A DNA stretch of 64,000 bases from Rhizomicrobium electricum (lineage in GTDB: Bacteria; Pseudomonadota; Alphaproteobacteria; Micropepsales; Micropepsaceae). The DNA lies in contig NZ_JAASQS010000001.1 in NCBI RefSeq assembly GCF_011762045.1, positions 397,868-461,867 of the forward strand, in the 5' to 3' direction. A model generated the notes under the pieces. The model did no database searches. It was not told where the DNA came from and saw nothing but the letters and a program-made list of their open reading frames with translations. The position numbers were made by a program, and so were the translations under genes. This document shows, piece after piece, positions 9,436 to 17,914 of the stretch (position 1 is its first letter; the number at the start of each line of letters is the position of its first letter).

Positions 9436-10797
9436 ATGCGTACTGCATCCTTACCAGCGAAGAAAATCACCGCCACTGAAGCGGCCGCCCTGGTGAAATC
9501 CGGTTATTGGCTCGATTATAGTGCTTGCCTCGGCCAGCCCGACGTGTTCGACGAAGCGCTCGCCGCCCGCGCCGGCGAACTCTCCAACGTCGGCATTCGT
9601 TGCAGCCTCTGTGCCAAACCGCGCGCGGTGCTCGAAGTCGATCCCGAAGGCAAACACTTCCATTGGCATAGCTGGCATCTGTCCGCCTACGAGCGCAGAA
9701 AATCCGACGCCGGCATCGCGACCCACATTCCGGAGCACCTGGGGGAGATTCCCGACTATTACCGCCGATTCCTGCCGCCGATCGATATCGTCGCGATCAA
9801 AGTGCATCCCGCCGACAAGGACGGCTGGTTCAATTTCGGTCCCACCGCCTTGTGGGCGCGCGCCATCATCGAAAGCGCCAAGACGGTGATCGTCGAAGTT
9901 TCGACGGCGGTGCCGTACGTGTTCGGCAAGGACAACGGCATCCATATCAGCGAAGTCGACTACATCATCGACGGCGACAATCAGCCCCTGCCCGAATTGA
10001 AGGCGCCGCCGATCTCCGACATCGACCGCACCATCGCCCAGCACATCGCCGGCGAATTCGAAGACGGCGCCTGCCTGCAAATCGGCATCGGCGGCATGCC
10101 CAATGCGGTCTGTTCGCTGTTGCGCGATTCCGGCGCCAAGGATCTCGGCATCCACACCGAGATGCTCACCGACGGGCTGATCGAGCTTTACAAGGCCGGC
10201 ATCGTCAACGGTGCGAAGAAGCAGCTCGATCCGGGCAAGTGCGTTTTCGCCTTCGCCCATGGCTCGCAGAGCATGTACGACGCCACCGACCGCAATCCCG
10301 ACATGCTATGCTGCGCCACCGACTACACCAACTCGCCGCATATCGTGATGCAGAACGACAAAGTCTTCTCGATCAACTCCACCACTCAGATGGACCTGCA
10401 AGGCCAAGCGGCGTCCGAAAGTGACGGCCATCGCCAGATTTCAGGAACCGGCGGTCAGGCCCAGTTCGCCCGCGGCGCCTATGCCTCCAAAGGCGGCAAG
10501 TCGTTCATCTGCATGCCGTCGGTGTTCGAGAAGAACGGCGTGCGCAAGAGCCGTATTGTGCTCAACCTGACGCCCGGCAACATCGTCACAACGCCGCGGA
10601 CGGACGTCATGTACGTCGTGACCGAATACGGCTTGGTCAATCTGAAAGGCAAATCGATCCCCGAGCGTGTCCACGCCATGATCGGCCTCGCCCATCCCGA
10701 TTATCGCGAGGAACTCGAGCGCCAAGCCTACGAAAACCGGCTTCTCCCGCGCGCGGTGTATCCGGCATTCAATGCGGACAGCCGCAAGATCGGTTGA
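9436..10797 (+). CDS. acetyl-CoA hydrolase/CoA-transferase family protein
   Basis: 453-aa member of the 4-hydroxybutyrate/butyryl-CoA transferase and acetyl-CoA hydrolase family (two alpha/beta halves). The N-terminal domain contains the WFNFGP segment, the oxyanion-type GIGGMPNAV is at 217-225, and TEYGLVNLKGKS lies in the C-terminal domain. The segment usually read as INSxxExD carries Gln at position 318 (SINSTTQMDLQGQ), so the normal covalent Glu appears replaced; see findings. The start is set by MRTASLPA after a weak AAGG; the longer frame from 9076 overlaps the receptor gene. A good terminator follows, and TetR lies downstream. Probably moves or releases CoA from a short acyl group. Confidence 0.8.
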   Translation: MRTASLPAKKITATEAAALVKSGYWLDYSACLGQPDVFDEALAARAGELSNVGIRCSLCAKPRAVLEVDPEGKHFHWHSWHLSAYERRKSDAGIATHIPEHLGEIPDYYRRFLPPIDIVAIKVHPADKDGWFNFGPTALWARAIIESAKTVIVEVSTAVPYVFGKDNGIHISEVDYIIDGDNQPLPELKAPPISDIDRTIAQHIAGEFEDGACLQIGIGGMPNAVCSLLRDSGAKDLGIHTEMLTDGLIELYKAGIVNGAKKQLDPGKCVFAFAHGSQSMYDATDRNPDMLCCATDYTNSPHIVMQNDKVFSINSTTQMDLQGQAASESDGHRQISGTGGQAQFARGAYASKGGKSFICMPSVFEKNGVRKSRIVLNLTPGNIVTTPRTDVMYVVTEYGLVNLKGKSIPERVHAMIGLAHPDYREELERQAYENRLLPRAVYPAFNADSRKIG

Positions 10798-10820
10798 TCC
10801 CTCCCCTTCGCTGTAGGCCT

Positions 10821-10854
10821 GGGCGCCTCGGAAACTCCGGGGCGCCCTTTTTTT
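10821..10854 (+). terminator. intrinsic terminator after the CoA-transferase gene
   Basis: GGGCGCC (10821-10827) pairs with GGCGCCC (10841-10847), extended inward by CGG/CCG, and is followed by seven T residues. Confidence 0.9.
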
Positions 10855-11016
10855 GGGCGTCTCCCCCGCGACGCCAAACCGCAACCTGGGGTATCCGTTC
10901 GGGATTGCGCGGTTCCGCGCAAGAAACTGAAATATGTATTGACGCCTCCACTTGAGGGATGCCGGGTACAGATGATTGACAACTGTCGATTGCGCGCTTA
11001 ATTCGCATAGAGACAG

Positions 11017-11040
11017 TCATTATTCCGCGAATGAATCATT
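11017..11040. promoter_or_regulatory. inverted repeats upstream of the TetR gene (possible autoregulatory site)
   Basis: TCATT (11017-11021) and AATGA (11030-11034) form an inverted repeat with an 8-base spacer, and AATGAATCATT (11030-11040) is an 11-base palindrome. A TTGACA -35-like hexamer is at 10976-10981, without a strong -10. The TCATT/AATGA half-sites resemble those at 6721-6742, which suggests one regulator for both. Confidence 0.35.
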
Positions 11041-11084
11041 GAGCGTCCCGAACGGTCGGGCTTATCTTCCAGCGTGGTGCCGTC

Positions 11085-11777
11085 ATGTCAGAAGCTGCGA
11101 GCATGAAACCAGGAGAGGCGACGGCCAAGCGTCCACGTCGCAGCAAAGCCGAACAGCGCGCCGAAAGCCTCGAGCAGATCCTCGATGCGGCCGAGTACCT
11201 GTTCTCCAAGAACGGGTTCTATGGCGTCACCCTGCGCGACGTCGCCGAACGGGTCGGCATTCATACGACGCTGCTGCACTACTATTTCGAGGACAAACGC
11301 GACCTGTTCCAGGCCGTGTTCGAACGCCGCGCCGGCACGACCCGCCAGCGCCGCATGGAAGCGCTTGAGAAATACGAAGCCGAAGCCGGCGACCATCCCA
11401 CCGTCGAAGGCGCGCTGCGGGCGTTCCTCGATACCGACCTCGATCTTTATCGCGAGGGCGGCGAGCAATGGATGAATTACGCCGCCTTCGTCGCCCGCGT
11501 TTCGAATACCCACGAAGGCGCGGAGATGATGCAGATCCTGTTCGATCCGGTCGTCCTCAAGCTGGTCAAGCTGTTGAAGCGGGCCCTGCCCGACTACACC
11601 GAAGAAGATATTTTCTGGGGCTACCACTTCGTCACCGGCGCGCTGATGAACACGCTGGCACGGACCGGACGCATCGATCATCTGTCGGGAGGCCTGTGCC
11701 GCTCCGACGATTTCGAGGCGATCAAGCGGCGCATGGCCAAATTTATGGCGGCGGGCTTTTTGACCCTTAAGTCGTAA
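11085..11777 (+). CDS. TetR/AcrR family transcriptional regulator
   Basis: 230 aa. After a basic leader (KRPRRSKAEQR) comes the TetR DNA-binding domain, with the helix-turn-helix at about residues 47-68 (VTLRDVAERVGIHTTLLHYYFEDKRDLF). The remaining 160 residues form the ligand-binding helices. The stop overlaps the convergent esterase gene by 11 bp. Neither the ATG at 11085 nor the one at 11103 has a convincing ribosome binding site, so the start is uncertain by six residues. It lies beside the CoA-ester genes and is the best candidate to control the inverted-repeat promoter at 6721-6762. Confidence 0.85.
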   Translation: MSEAASMKPGEATAKRPRRSKAEQRAESLEQILDAAEYLFSKNGFYGVTLRDVAERVGIHTTLLHYYFEDKRDLFQAVFERRAGTTRQRRMEALEKYEAEAGDHPTVEGALRAFLDTDLDLYREGGEQWMNYAAFVARVSNTHEGAEMMQILFDPVVLKLVKLLKRALPDYTEEDIFWGYHFVTGALMNTLARTGRIDHLSGGLCRSDDFEAIKRRMAKFMAAGFLTLKS

Positions 11778-13329
11778 CCGGGTTCTTCGGCGACCACAGC
11801 CCGACATTCCAGTTCCAAGCGATGTCGTGCGCCCGGCGGCGGCGCACCACTTCTTCGTGCAACGCAAACATGCCCGGCATGAGATCGCATGTGGCGTGCA
11901 GATCTTCGTCGATCACCAGGGCGTGACCCGATGTCCCAAATGCGGGCCATTCCGGCGCATTGGCCGCTTGCGGCCGGCCGCTACGCGCAAAACTCGACCA
12001 ATAGCCTACCATGACTTCCGACAGCTTCAGTTCCTGCGGCGTCGAGGGGACCTTCGGCCAGCGCGAGGTGGAGCGATCGGCTGTACCGAACGCATACGGG
12101 ATTTCGCTGCCGTGGAAAGCGCGCCGACCGGTCGAATCCGCGGCCGGATAGCCGTGGTCCCAGAAATAGAGATATGACGGTTGGCCTGATGATGCTTGCT
12201 TGCGGACCAAGCGCTCGGCAGTCCAGCCGTAGAGCGCATCGCGGGTTCCCGCGTAAAGACTCTCCCGCACGTCGGTAGCGGGATAGAGCCGCAGATACTC
12301 ACCGGCGAGATCGCCATAGCGGTCGCGGATGACGGCTTCATACTCGGTCGCCGTGTCGGGTGGCGGCGGAACCAAAAATCTCAGCGAGCGGATTTCACCG
12401 CTGTTGAACCCGGCCAGAAGCGGCACCGGCGCCTGCTCGCCGCGGTCGAACACATCGACCAGCTGATCAGGTAGCACATGCCCGTCGACCGCTCCGAACG
12501 GTGCAAAGCCGGCCGCGGAAGCGCGGAGGGCCAAATCGCCCGGCGGCACTGCTCGCAGCACGGCGATATCGTTTGTACCCAGCGCGCGCGCCAGCTTGGC
12601 ACCCGCCTCCTCGGCGCAGGGAAGACCGTAGCGGCGCTCCTTCAGCATCGGCGTGGTGATCATGTAGGCGCTTTGCGCGATCGCCTTGGCGAACAATCCG
12701 CGCGCCAGCGGCGACGCCATCAAATACATGACGCTGAGGGCACCGGCGGACTCCCCCGTAATGGTCACATTGTTGGGATCGCCGCCGAAAGCCGCGATGT
12801 TGCGGCGGATCCAGCGCAGCGCTTCGATCTGATCGAGCAAACCGTAATTGCCGCTGATCCCTAGCGGGGATTCGGCACTGAGGCCGGGATGGGCAAGCCA
12901 GCCGAACACGCCGAGCCGGTAATTGATCGTCACCACGACAATCCCGCGCGAGGCCAGTTTGGCGCCGTCGTAGAAACCTTCGCGGCTGGAGCCGATGACG
13001 AGCGAGCCGCCATGAATCCAGATCAGTACCGGCGCAGCACTGACACCAGCAGGGGCCCAGATGTTCAGCGTCAGGCAATCCTCACTCATCGGCTGCGGAT
13101 GATCGGCCGAGATCTCGTAAATGCTTCCGGCTGGGGATGGCGGCTGAACGGCGGCAGGACCGAAAGCCGTCGCCCGTCGAACGCCGGACCAGCGCGAGAC
13201 GGGCTGCGGCGGTTTCCAGCGCTCCGGCGGCTCGGCATACGGAATGCCCCGGAAGACATGCAGCGCGGCCTCTTGCAGCCCTTCCAGGGCGCCATCAGAG
13301 GCTTCTACGATCGGGCCGTGGGGCGCCAT
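11767..13329 (-). CDS. type-B carboxylesterase, no signal peptide
   Basis: 520-aa alpha/beta hydrolase of the carboxylesterase B family. Oxyanion-hole HGG is at 106-108, the nucleophile elbow GESAG at 192-196 (Ser194), likely acid Glu312 in FNSGEIRSL and His406 in FHGSEIPYAFG. It begins directly at MAPHGPIVEASDG without a secretion signal; GGGGAG precedes the ATG, 14 bases after the stop of the upstream paralogue. Strong block similarity to that gene (SEDCLTLNIWAPA, AESPLGISGN, GLFAKAIAQSAYMITTP) indicates a duplication. As last gene of a four-gene operon with two MFS carriers it may hydrolyse an imported ester in the cytoplasm. Confidence 0.88.
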   Translation of the reverse strand: MAPHGPIVEASDGALEGLQEAALHVFRGIPYAEPPERWKPPQPVSRWSGVRRATAFGPAAVQPPSPAGSIYEISADHPQPMSEDCLTLNIWAPAGVSAAPVLIWIHGGSLVIGSSREGFYDGAKLASRGIVVVTINYRLGVFGWLAHPGLSAESPLGISGNYGLLDQIEALRWIRRNIAAFGGDPNNVTITGESAGALSVMYLMASPLARGLFAKAIAQSAYMITTPMLKERRYGLPCAEEAGAKLARALGTNDIAVLRAVPPGDLALRASAAGFAPFGAVDGHVLPDQLVDVFDRGEQAPVPLLAGFNSGEIRSLRFLVPPPPDTATEYEAVIRDRYGDLAGEYLRLYPATDVRESLYAGTRDALYGWTAERLVRKQASSGQPSYLYFWDHGYPAADSTGRRAFHGSEIPYAFGTADRSTSRWPKVPSTPQELKLSEVMVGYWSSFARSGRPQAANAPEWPAFGTSGHALVIDEDLHATCDLMPGMFALHEEVVRRRRAHDIAWNWNVGLWSPKNPVTT

Positions 13330-13342
13330 AGCCCGTCTCCCC

Positions 13343-14980
13343 TCAGTTGCACGCGGCCGTCTTGGCCGGGAGCTTCGGCGCAGCCAGTCCGGCATTCCAA
13401 TTCCACGGCTGAGCGCCGCTGGCACGGCGCCGGCAGACCACCTTCTCGACGAGATCGTACATGCCGGGCATCAGATGGGTCGATGTCTGCGGAGACTGCT
13501 GAAAGGCAAGATAGGCCGAGGTCGCATCGTACGCGGGCCATACCGGTGCGTTGGCCGCCTCTGGTTTGCCGGTGCGCATGAAACTGACCCAGTAGCTCAT
13601 CAGCACTTCGGAGGTGCTCCTTTCTTCCGGCGTTTCAGGCACCTTCGGCCAATACGGCCCGACGCGATCGAAGGTTCCGAACAGATACGGCAGTTCTTCC
13701 GCGTGGAAACCGTGCAGGCCGACCGAGTCCGCGGCGGGATAAGCGTGGTCCCAGATATAGAGATAAGCAGGTTGTCCAAGCCGCGTTTGCTTTTTGACCA
13801 GCCGTTCGGCTGTCCAGCCGTAAAGCGCATCGCGCGAGGCGGCGAAGATGCTCTCCTGCATATTGCTGCCGGGATAGAGGCGCAGGAAGTCGTCAGCGAG
13901 ATCCTGATAGCGGTCGCGGATGACGGCTTCATAGTCGGACGCGGAGGCCGGAACTGCGGGCGCCAGAATCCGGAGCGAACGGATTTCGCCGCTATTGAAC
14001 CCGGCCATCAGCGGCACCGGTGCCTGCTCGCCAGCATCGAGAGTGTCGACGAGTTGGCGCTTCAGCACATGACCATCGACAGCCCCGAACGGCGAAAACC
14101 GCGCCATCGCGGCCGCAGTGGTCAACTCTTCGGCGTCCATGGCCCGAAGCGCCTTGATGTCGGGTTTGTGCAAAGCGGCCGCCAAAGCGACGCCCGACTG
14201 CTCGGCCGAGGGCAGACCGTATTTCGCTTCTTTCAATTCGGGCGTGGTAATCATGTAGGCGCTCTGCGCGATCGCCTTGGCGAACAAGCCGCGCGCCTCG
14301 GGCGAGGCCAGCAGATACATCACCGATAGGCCACCGGCGGATTGGCCGGCAATCGTCACGTTCGCGGGATCGCCGCCGAACGACGCGATATTCTGCTTCA
14401 CCCATTTGAGTGCCGCGATCTGGTCCAGAATGCCCCAGTTGCCGGAAATTCCCAGCGGGGATTCGGCACTGAGTTCGGGATGGGCAAGGAAGCCGAACAC
14501 GCCGACGCGATAGTTGATCGAAACCACGACCACGCCATGGGCAGCCAGTTTGGCGCCGTCGTACATACGTTCCGAACTTGAGCCTCCGACCAAGGCGCCG
14601 CCATGAATCCAGAAGAACACAGGCGCGTTCTTGGCATCGGCCGGTGCCCAGATATTCAGGGTCAGGCAGTCTTCGCTAAGCGGGCCGGGATCGTCGGTGT
14701 AGATGTTGGGCAGCTTGCTGATCGGCTGCATGCAGGCGCTGCCGTAGGCGGCGGCGGATTTGACGCCTTGCCAGCGCGGCATCGGGGACGGCGCCTTCCA
14801 GCGCAGTTGCCCGACCGGCGGCAAGGCATAAGGAATGCCCTTGAAGACGCTGATTGCGCCATCGCTCCGCCCCTCAAGCTTTCCGGCCGGCGTATCCACG
14901 ACCGGATTAGCAACGCAATACGAAGCCGAGAACGCAAGACATGCGGCCGCGGCAATGGCAAGACGGCGAAGCGAGATCAT
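13343..14980 (-). CDS. type-B carboxylesterase with signal peptide
   Basis: 545 aa. MISLRRLAIAAAACLAFSAS then YCVA, with likely cleavage near residue 24, indicates export. Catalytic positions parallel the downstream paralogue with an offset of 20: HGG at 126-128, elbow GQSAG at 212-216 (Ser214), Glu332, His426. The elbow has Gln where most family members have Glu. The ATG overlaps the upstream MFS stop in ATGA, with GGAG nine bases before. An apparent 945-residue frame extending upstream is a shadow of the MFS gene. Likely a periplasmic esterase working with the two transporters; substrate unknown. Confidence 0.88.
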   Translation of the reverse strand: MISLRRLAIAAAACLAFSASYCVANPVVDTPAGKLEGRSDGAISVFKGIPYALPPVGQLRWKAPSPMPRWQGVKSAAAYGSACMQPISKLPNIYTDDPGPLSEDCLTLNIWAPADAKNAPVFFWIHGGALVGGSSSERMYDGAKLAAHGVVVVSINYRVGVFGFLAHPELSAESPLGISGNWGILDQIAALKWVKQNIASFGGDPANVTIAGQSAGGLSVMYLLASPEARGLFAKAIAQSAYMITTPELKEAKYGLPSAEQSGVALAAALHKPDIKALRAMDAEELTTAAAMARFSPFGAVDGHVLKRQLVDTLDAGEQAPVPLMAGFNSGEIRSLRILAPAVPASASDYEAVIRDRYQDLADDFLRLYPGSNMQESIFAASRDALYGWTAERLVKKQTRLGQPAYLYIWDHAYPAADSVGLHGFHAEELPYLFGTFDRVGPYWPKVPETPEERSTSEVLMSYWVSFMRTGKPEAANAPVWPAYDATSAYLAFQQSPQTSTHLMPGMYDLVEKVVCRRRASGAQPWNWNAGLAAPKLPAKTAACN

Positions 14981-16281
14981 GCGACGGTTTCTCCGACGGT
15001 GCGGCTTTCTCGGCGCAGTACGCGCGACAGCCAGAAGAAAAGTACGATGGCCAGAACATAGCACGGCACCAGCGCGAACAGGGCGATCTGCAGCGAATTG
15101 TGGAACGCCGCGGCGCGGAAATGATCGCTGACCGCACCGACGAAAGTCGGGCCAAGGCCGAGGCCGATGAAGTTCATCACCATGAGCAGCAATGCGCCCG
15201 ACATCACCCGCTGATCGGGACGCACTTCCTGCTGCACTAGTGTCACCACGGCAGGCAGATAAAAGAAATTGAGGAACATGCACGCGGACAGGAACCCGAG
15301 TGCGACGGGCCAGCCGGGGGACCACAAGAAGCCAATATAGAACGGCAGCGAAATCGACAGCGATATGGCGCCCACCAAGCCGTAGGCTCGCTTCGAGCGC
15401 CGGGTGAAATGATCCACCGAGCGGCCGGAGACGAACAGTCCGAGGCTCATCACGATCCCAACCACCAGCGCATACCAGAGCGCCACTTCGTTGAGCGTCA
15501 TCCCCTTCTCGCGCATCAGGAACAGGACGGTGAAATTGCCGACACCGTAGGTGATCATCTGGGTAGCGCCGCCACCGAGGGCGGCCAACACCAGCGCCCG
15601 CCGCGAGAAGAACGTCTTCAACGTTTCGAGGAACCCGGATTTCTTGGCCGACTGGGCCGAGGCCGGATCGAGCCCGCCGCGTTTGGGCTCCTTGACGACA
15701 AGAAGGATGCCGATCACGGCGAGAATGCCGACGGCACCAAGGCCGCGGAACGCCATTTGCCAGCTGAACGCCGAGGCGATCGACGCGCCGAAAGCAATGG
15801 CGAGCGCCGCGCCGATCGGCAGACCGAGATTGTACAGCCCGAGTGCGGTCCCGCGCCGTCCCGGCGGGAAGTAGTCCGAGATGATCGCATAGGACGGCGG
15901 CACGCCGCCCGCCTCGCCAAAACCCACCGCCATATAGGACAGCGCAAACTGGAGATAGCTGACGGCAAAACCGCAGGCCATCGTCGCCCCGCTCCAGATC
16001 GCACAAGCACAGGCGAGCACCTTGGAGCGGCTGCTTTTGTCGGCGATATAGCCGACCGGAATCGAGATGAACGTGTAGAAGATCGCGAAATAGAAGCCGC
16101 TGATCATGCCGAACTGGCCGTCGGTCAGATGCAGCGAATCCTCGATCGGCTTTGCCAAAATGGCCGGCAACTGGCGGCAAAGAAAGTTGAGGACGTATAC
16201 GATGGTCAGCATCGCAAGAACCGCCCAGGCGCGCCGGCTAGGGCTTTGCGGCTGCACATTCGACGAAACACTGGTCAACAT
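14977..16281 (-). CDS. MFS transporter (spinster-like), copy B
   Basis: 434 aa with about 12 hydrophobic segments. The N-terminal RRAWAVLAMLTIVYVLNFLCRQ and GYIADKSSRSKVLACACAIWSGATMACGF contain the loop 2-3 motif typical of MFS porters, and the AEGGVPPSYAIISDYFPPGRRGTA-like region (here GEAGGVPPSYAIISDYFPPG) matches the spinster-type subgroup often found next to TonB receptors and catabolic esterases. It overlaps the preceding MFS gene by seven bases and the esterase by four, so all are one transcript. It is a clear paralogue of its neighbour. Substrate not predictable. Confidence 0.87.
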   Translation of the reverse strand: MLTSVSSNVQPQSPSRRAWAVLAMLTIVYVLNFLCRQLPAILAKPIEDSLHLTDGQFGMISGFYFAIFYTFISIPVGYIADKSSRSKVLACACAIWSGATMACGFAVSYLQFALSYMAVGFGEAGGVPPSYAIISDYFPPGRRGTALGLYNLGLPIGAALAIAFGASIASAFSWQMAFRGLGAVGILAVIGILLVVKEPKRGGLDPASAQSAKKSGFLETLKTFFSRRALVLAALGGGATQMITYGVGNFTVLFLMREKGMTLNEVALWYALVVGIVMSLGLFVSGRSVDHFTRRSKRAYGLVGAISLSISLPFYIGFLWSPGWPVALGFLSACMFLNFFYLPAVVTLVQQEVRPDQRVMSGALLLMVMNFIGLGLGPTFVGAVSDHFRAAAFHNSLQIALFALVPCYVLAIVLFFWLSRVLRRESRTVGETVA

Positions 16282-17618
16282 CCGGCTGTTTCTCCAATTT
16301 CACGGCTCTCGCGCCGTAGCACGCGCGCAAGCATCAGGAAGACCGCTATCGCTACGACGTAGAAAAAGAGGCAGGTATAAAGCGCCCAGTGAAGCGAGTG
16401 ATCCGGCGAATATGCACGCAGGAAATCGCTGGCCGCACCGACATAGGTCGGACCAAGGCCGAGGCCGATGAAATTCATCACAAGAAGGAGCAAAGCACCC
16501 GACATCACCCGTTGGTTTGGCCGGACTTCCTGCTGCACCAGGGTGACGGTGGACGACAGATAGAAATAGTTGAAGAACATCGTCAGGCAGAGGAACCAGC
16601 ATGCTCCGGACCAGCCCGGTGCCGAAAGAAAGGCAATGAAGACGGGAACGGCGAAAATCAGCGACGTCGCGGGGATCACGGCGTAGGCCGAACGCGACCG
16701 CTTGGTGAAACGGTCGATCAGCAGGCCACTGGCGACCATGCTTCCGGTCATCCCGACGAACACCACCAGAGAATAATAGACGGCGACCTCGCCGAGCGTC
16801 ATGGCCTTTTCGCGCATGAGATAAAGAACGGCGAAATTCTGCAGCCCGTAGGTCACCAACTGGGTGATTCCGCCGCCGAATGCCGCCAGCGCCAGCGACG
16901 GCCGCGAGAAGAACATCCGGAATGTTGCGAGGAAGCTCGCATTTTCCGGCTCATCTGCGCTGCCGGCATCGAGCCCGCCGCGCGGAGGCTCGCGCACCAC
17001 GAAAAGCACGGCGATAGCGGCCAGAATGCCGACGCTGCCGAGAACCACGAACGCGTAGCGCCAGCTGAAGGCGGCCGCGATGGAAGCACCGAAAGCCACG
17101 CCCAAAGCCGCACCAATTCCCGGACCCGTATTATAGATGCCAAGCGCCGTGCCGCGACGATGAGGCGGGAAATAGTCCGAGATGATCGCATAGGACGGGG
17201 GCACGCCGCCCGCCTCGCCGAACCCGACCGTCATCCGCGCGATGGCGAATTGCACGTAGTTGATCGCCAAACCGCAGGACATGGTGGCGGCGCTCCAGAG
17301 CGCACACGCCAGCGCCAGCACCTTCGACCGCGACGTCCGGTCGGCGAGATAGCCGATGGGAATCGAGATGAACGTGTAGAAGACGGCGAAGTAGAAGCCG
17401 CCGATCAGTCCGAGTTGGCCGTCGGAGAAATGAAGCGTGTCCTGGATCGGCTTGGCGAGGATCGGCAGCAGCTGCCGGTCGAGGAAGTTCAGGACGTACA
17501 CGAAACACAGCATGCTCAGGACGATCCAGGCACGCGATCCGATCCGAGCGGACTGCGCCATCGGTGGATGTGCGATCTGCCCGGTCTGCCTCGCCGGGGC
17601 CGGAGGCAACTGCGACAT
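16275..17618 (-). CDS. MFS transporter (spinster-like), copy A
   Basis: 447 aa, first gene of the operon. A 27-residue Pro/Ala/Gln-rich leader precedes the first TM helix (AWIVLSMLCFVYVLNFLDRQ). GYLADRTSRSKVLALACALWSAATMSCG carries the conserved loop 2-3 motif, and GEAGGVPPSYAIISDYFPP matches copy B. The similarity spans the whole length, including QQEVRPNQRVMSGALLLLVMNFIGLGLGPTYVGAASD. Two near-copies side by side suggest tandem duplication followed by divergence of specificity. The ribosome binding site is weak; a start at the internal Met20 is possible. Confidence 0.85.
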   Translation of the reverse strand: MSQLPPAPARQTGQIAHPPMAQSARIGSRAWIVLSMLCFVYVLNFLDRQLLPILAKPIQDTLHFSDGQLGLIGGFYFAVFYTFISIPIGYLADRTSRSKVLALACALWSAATMSCGLAINYVQFAIARMTVGFGEAGGVPPSYAIISDYFPPHRRGTALGIYNTGPGIGAALGVAFGASIAAAFSWRYAFVVLGSVGILAAIAVLFVVREPPRGGLDAGSADEPENASFLATFRMFFSRPSLALAAFGGGITQLVTYGLQNFAVLYLMREKAMTLGEVAVYYSLVVFVGMTGSMVASGLLIDRFTKRSRSAYAVIPATSLIFAVPVFIAFLSAPGWSGACWFLCLTMFFNYFYLSSTVTLVQQEVRPNQRVMSGALLLLVMNFIGLGLGPTYVGAASDFLRAYSPDHSLHWALYTCLFFYVVAIAVFLMLARVLRRESREIGETAGC

Positions 17619-17781
17619 GATCAGTGGCCGCGGCTACGAGAAATGAGAATTAGTCGCAATTTCCTGCGACCGGTCGACGGATCTGACAGGACTTCGGGCG
17701 TGTCGGTATCCACATGCCCCTCCCTTTGAATTGATCTTCCTGGTGTTTTTTGAAGCTCACAATGACCCGCCAAACCGGGAC

Positions 17782-17824
17782 TGTCAACATTCACTCTCTC
17801 GTGGGTGAATTTGTCATCTGACAA
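17782..17824. promoter_or_regulatory. two adjacent palindromes in the MFS operon/sugar transporter divergent region
   Basis: ATTCAC (17789-17794) and GTGAAT (17805-17810) form an inverted repeat in a 22-base site. Immediately next to it TTGTCA-TC-TGACAA (17811-17824) is a perfect palindrome. On the minus strand TTGACA (17787-17782) abuts the first repeat and could be the -35 of the MFS operon, with a weak -10 17 bases on. The site lies between operons starting at 17618 (minus) and 17915 (plus), so one regulator could serve both. The flanking 17619-17914 holds no other gene. Confidence 0.5.
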
Positions 17825-17914
17825 CCCAGGTGGTAGGTGAGAAGATTATTGCCGGATAGGCGCCCCCTCGAGGACGCCAGTAAGATCTTTGTCGCTTATC
17901 CCTGGAGGTGCGCC

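Noticed and set aside
13343..16180. 945-residue frame that seems to fuse a transporter region to an esterase
   Set aside because: The part upstream of 14980 is out of frame with the real MFS gene, and the esterase has its own signal peptide and ribosome binding site.
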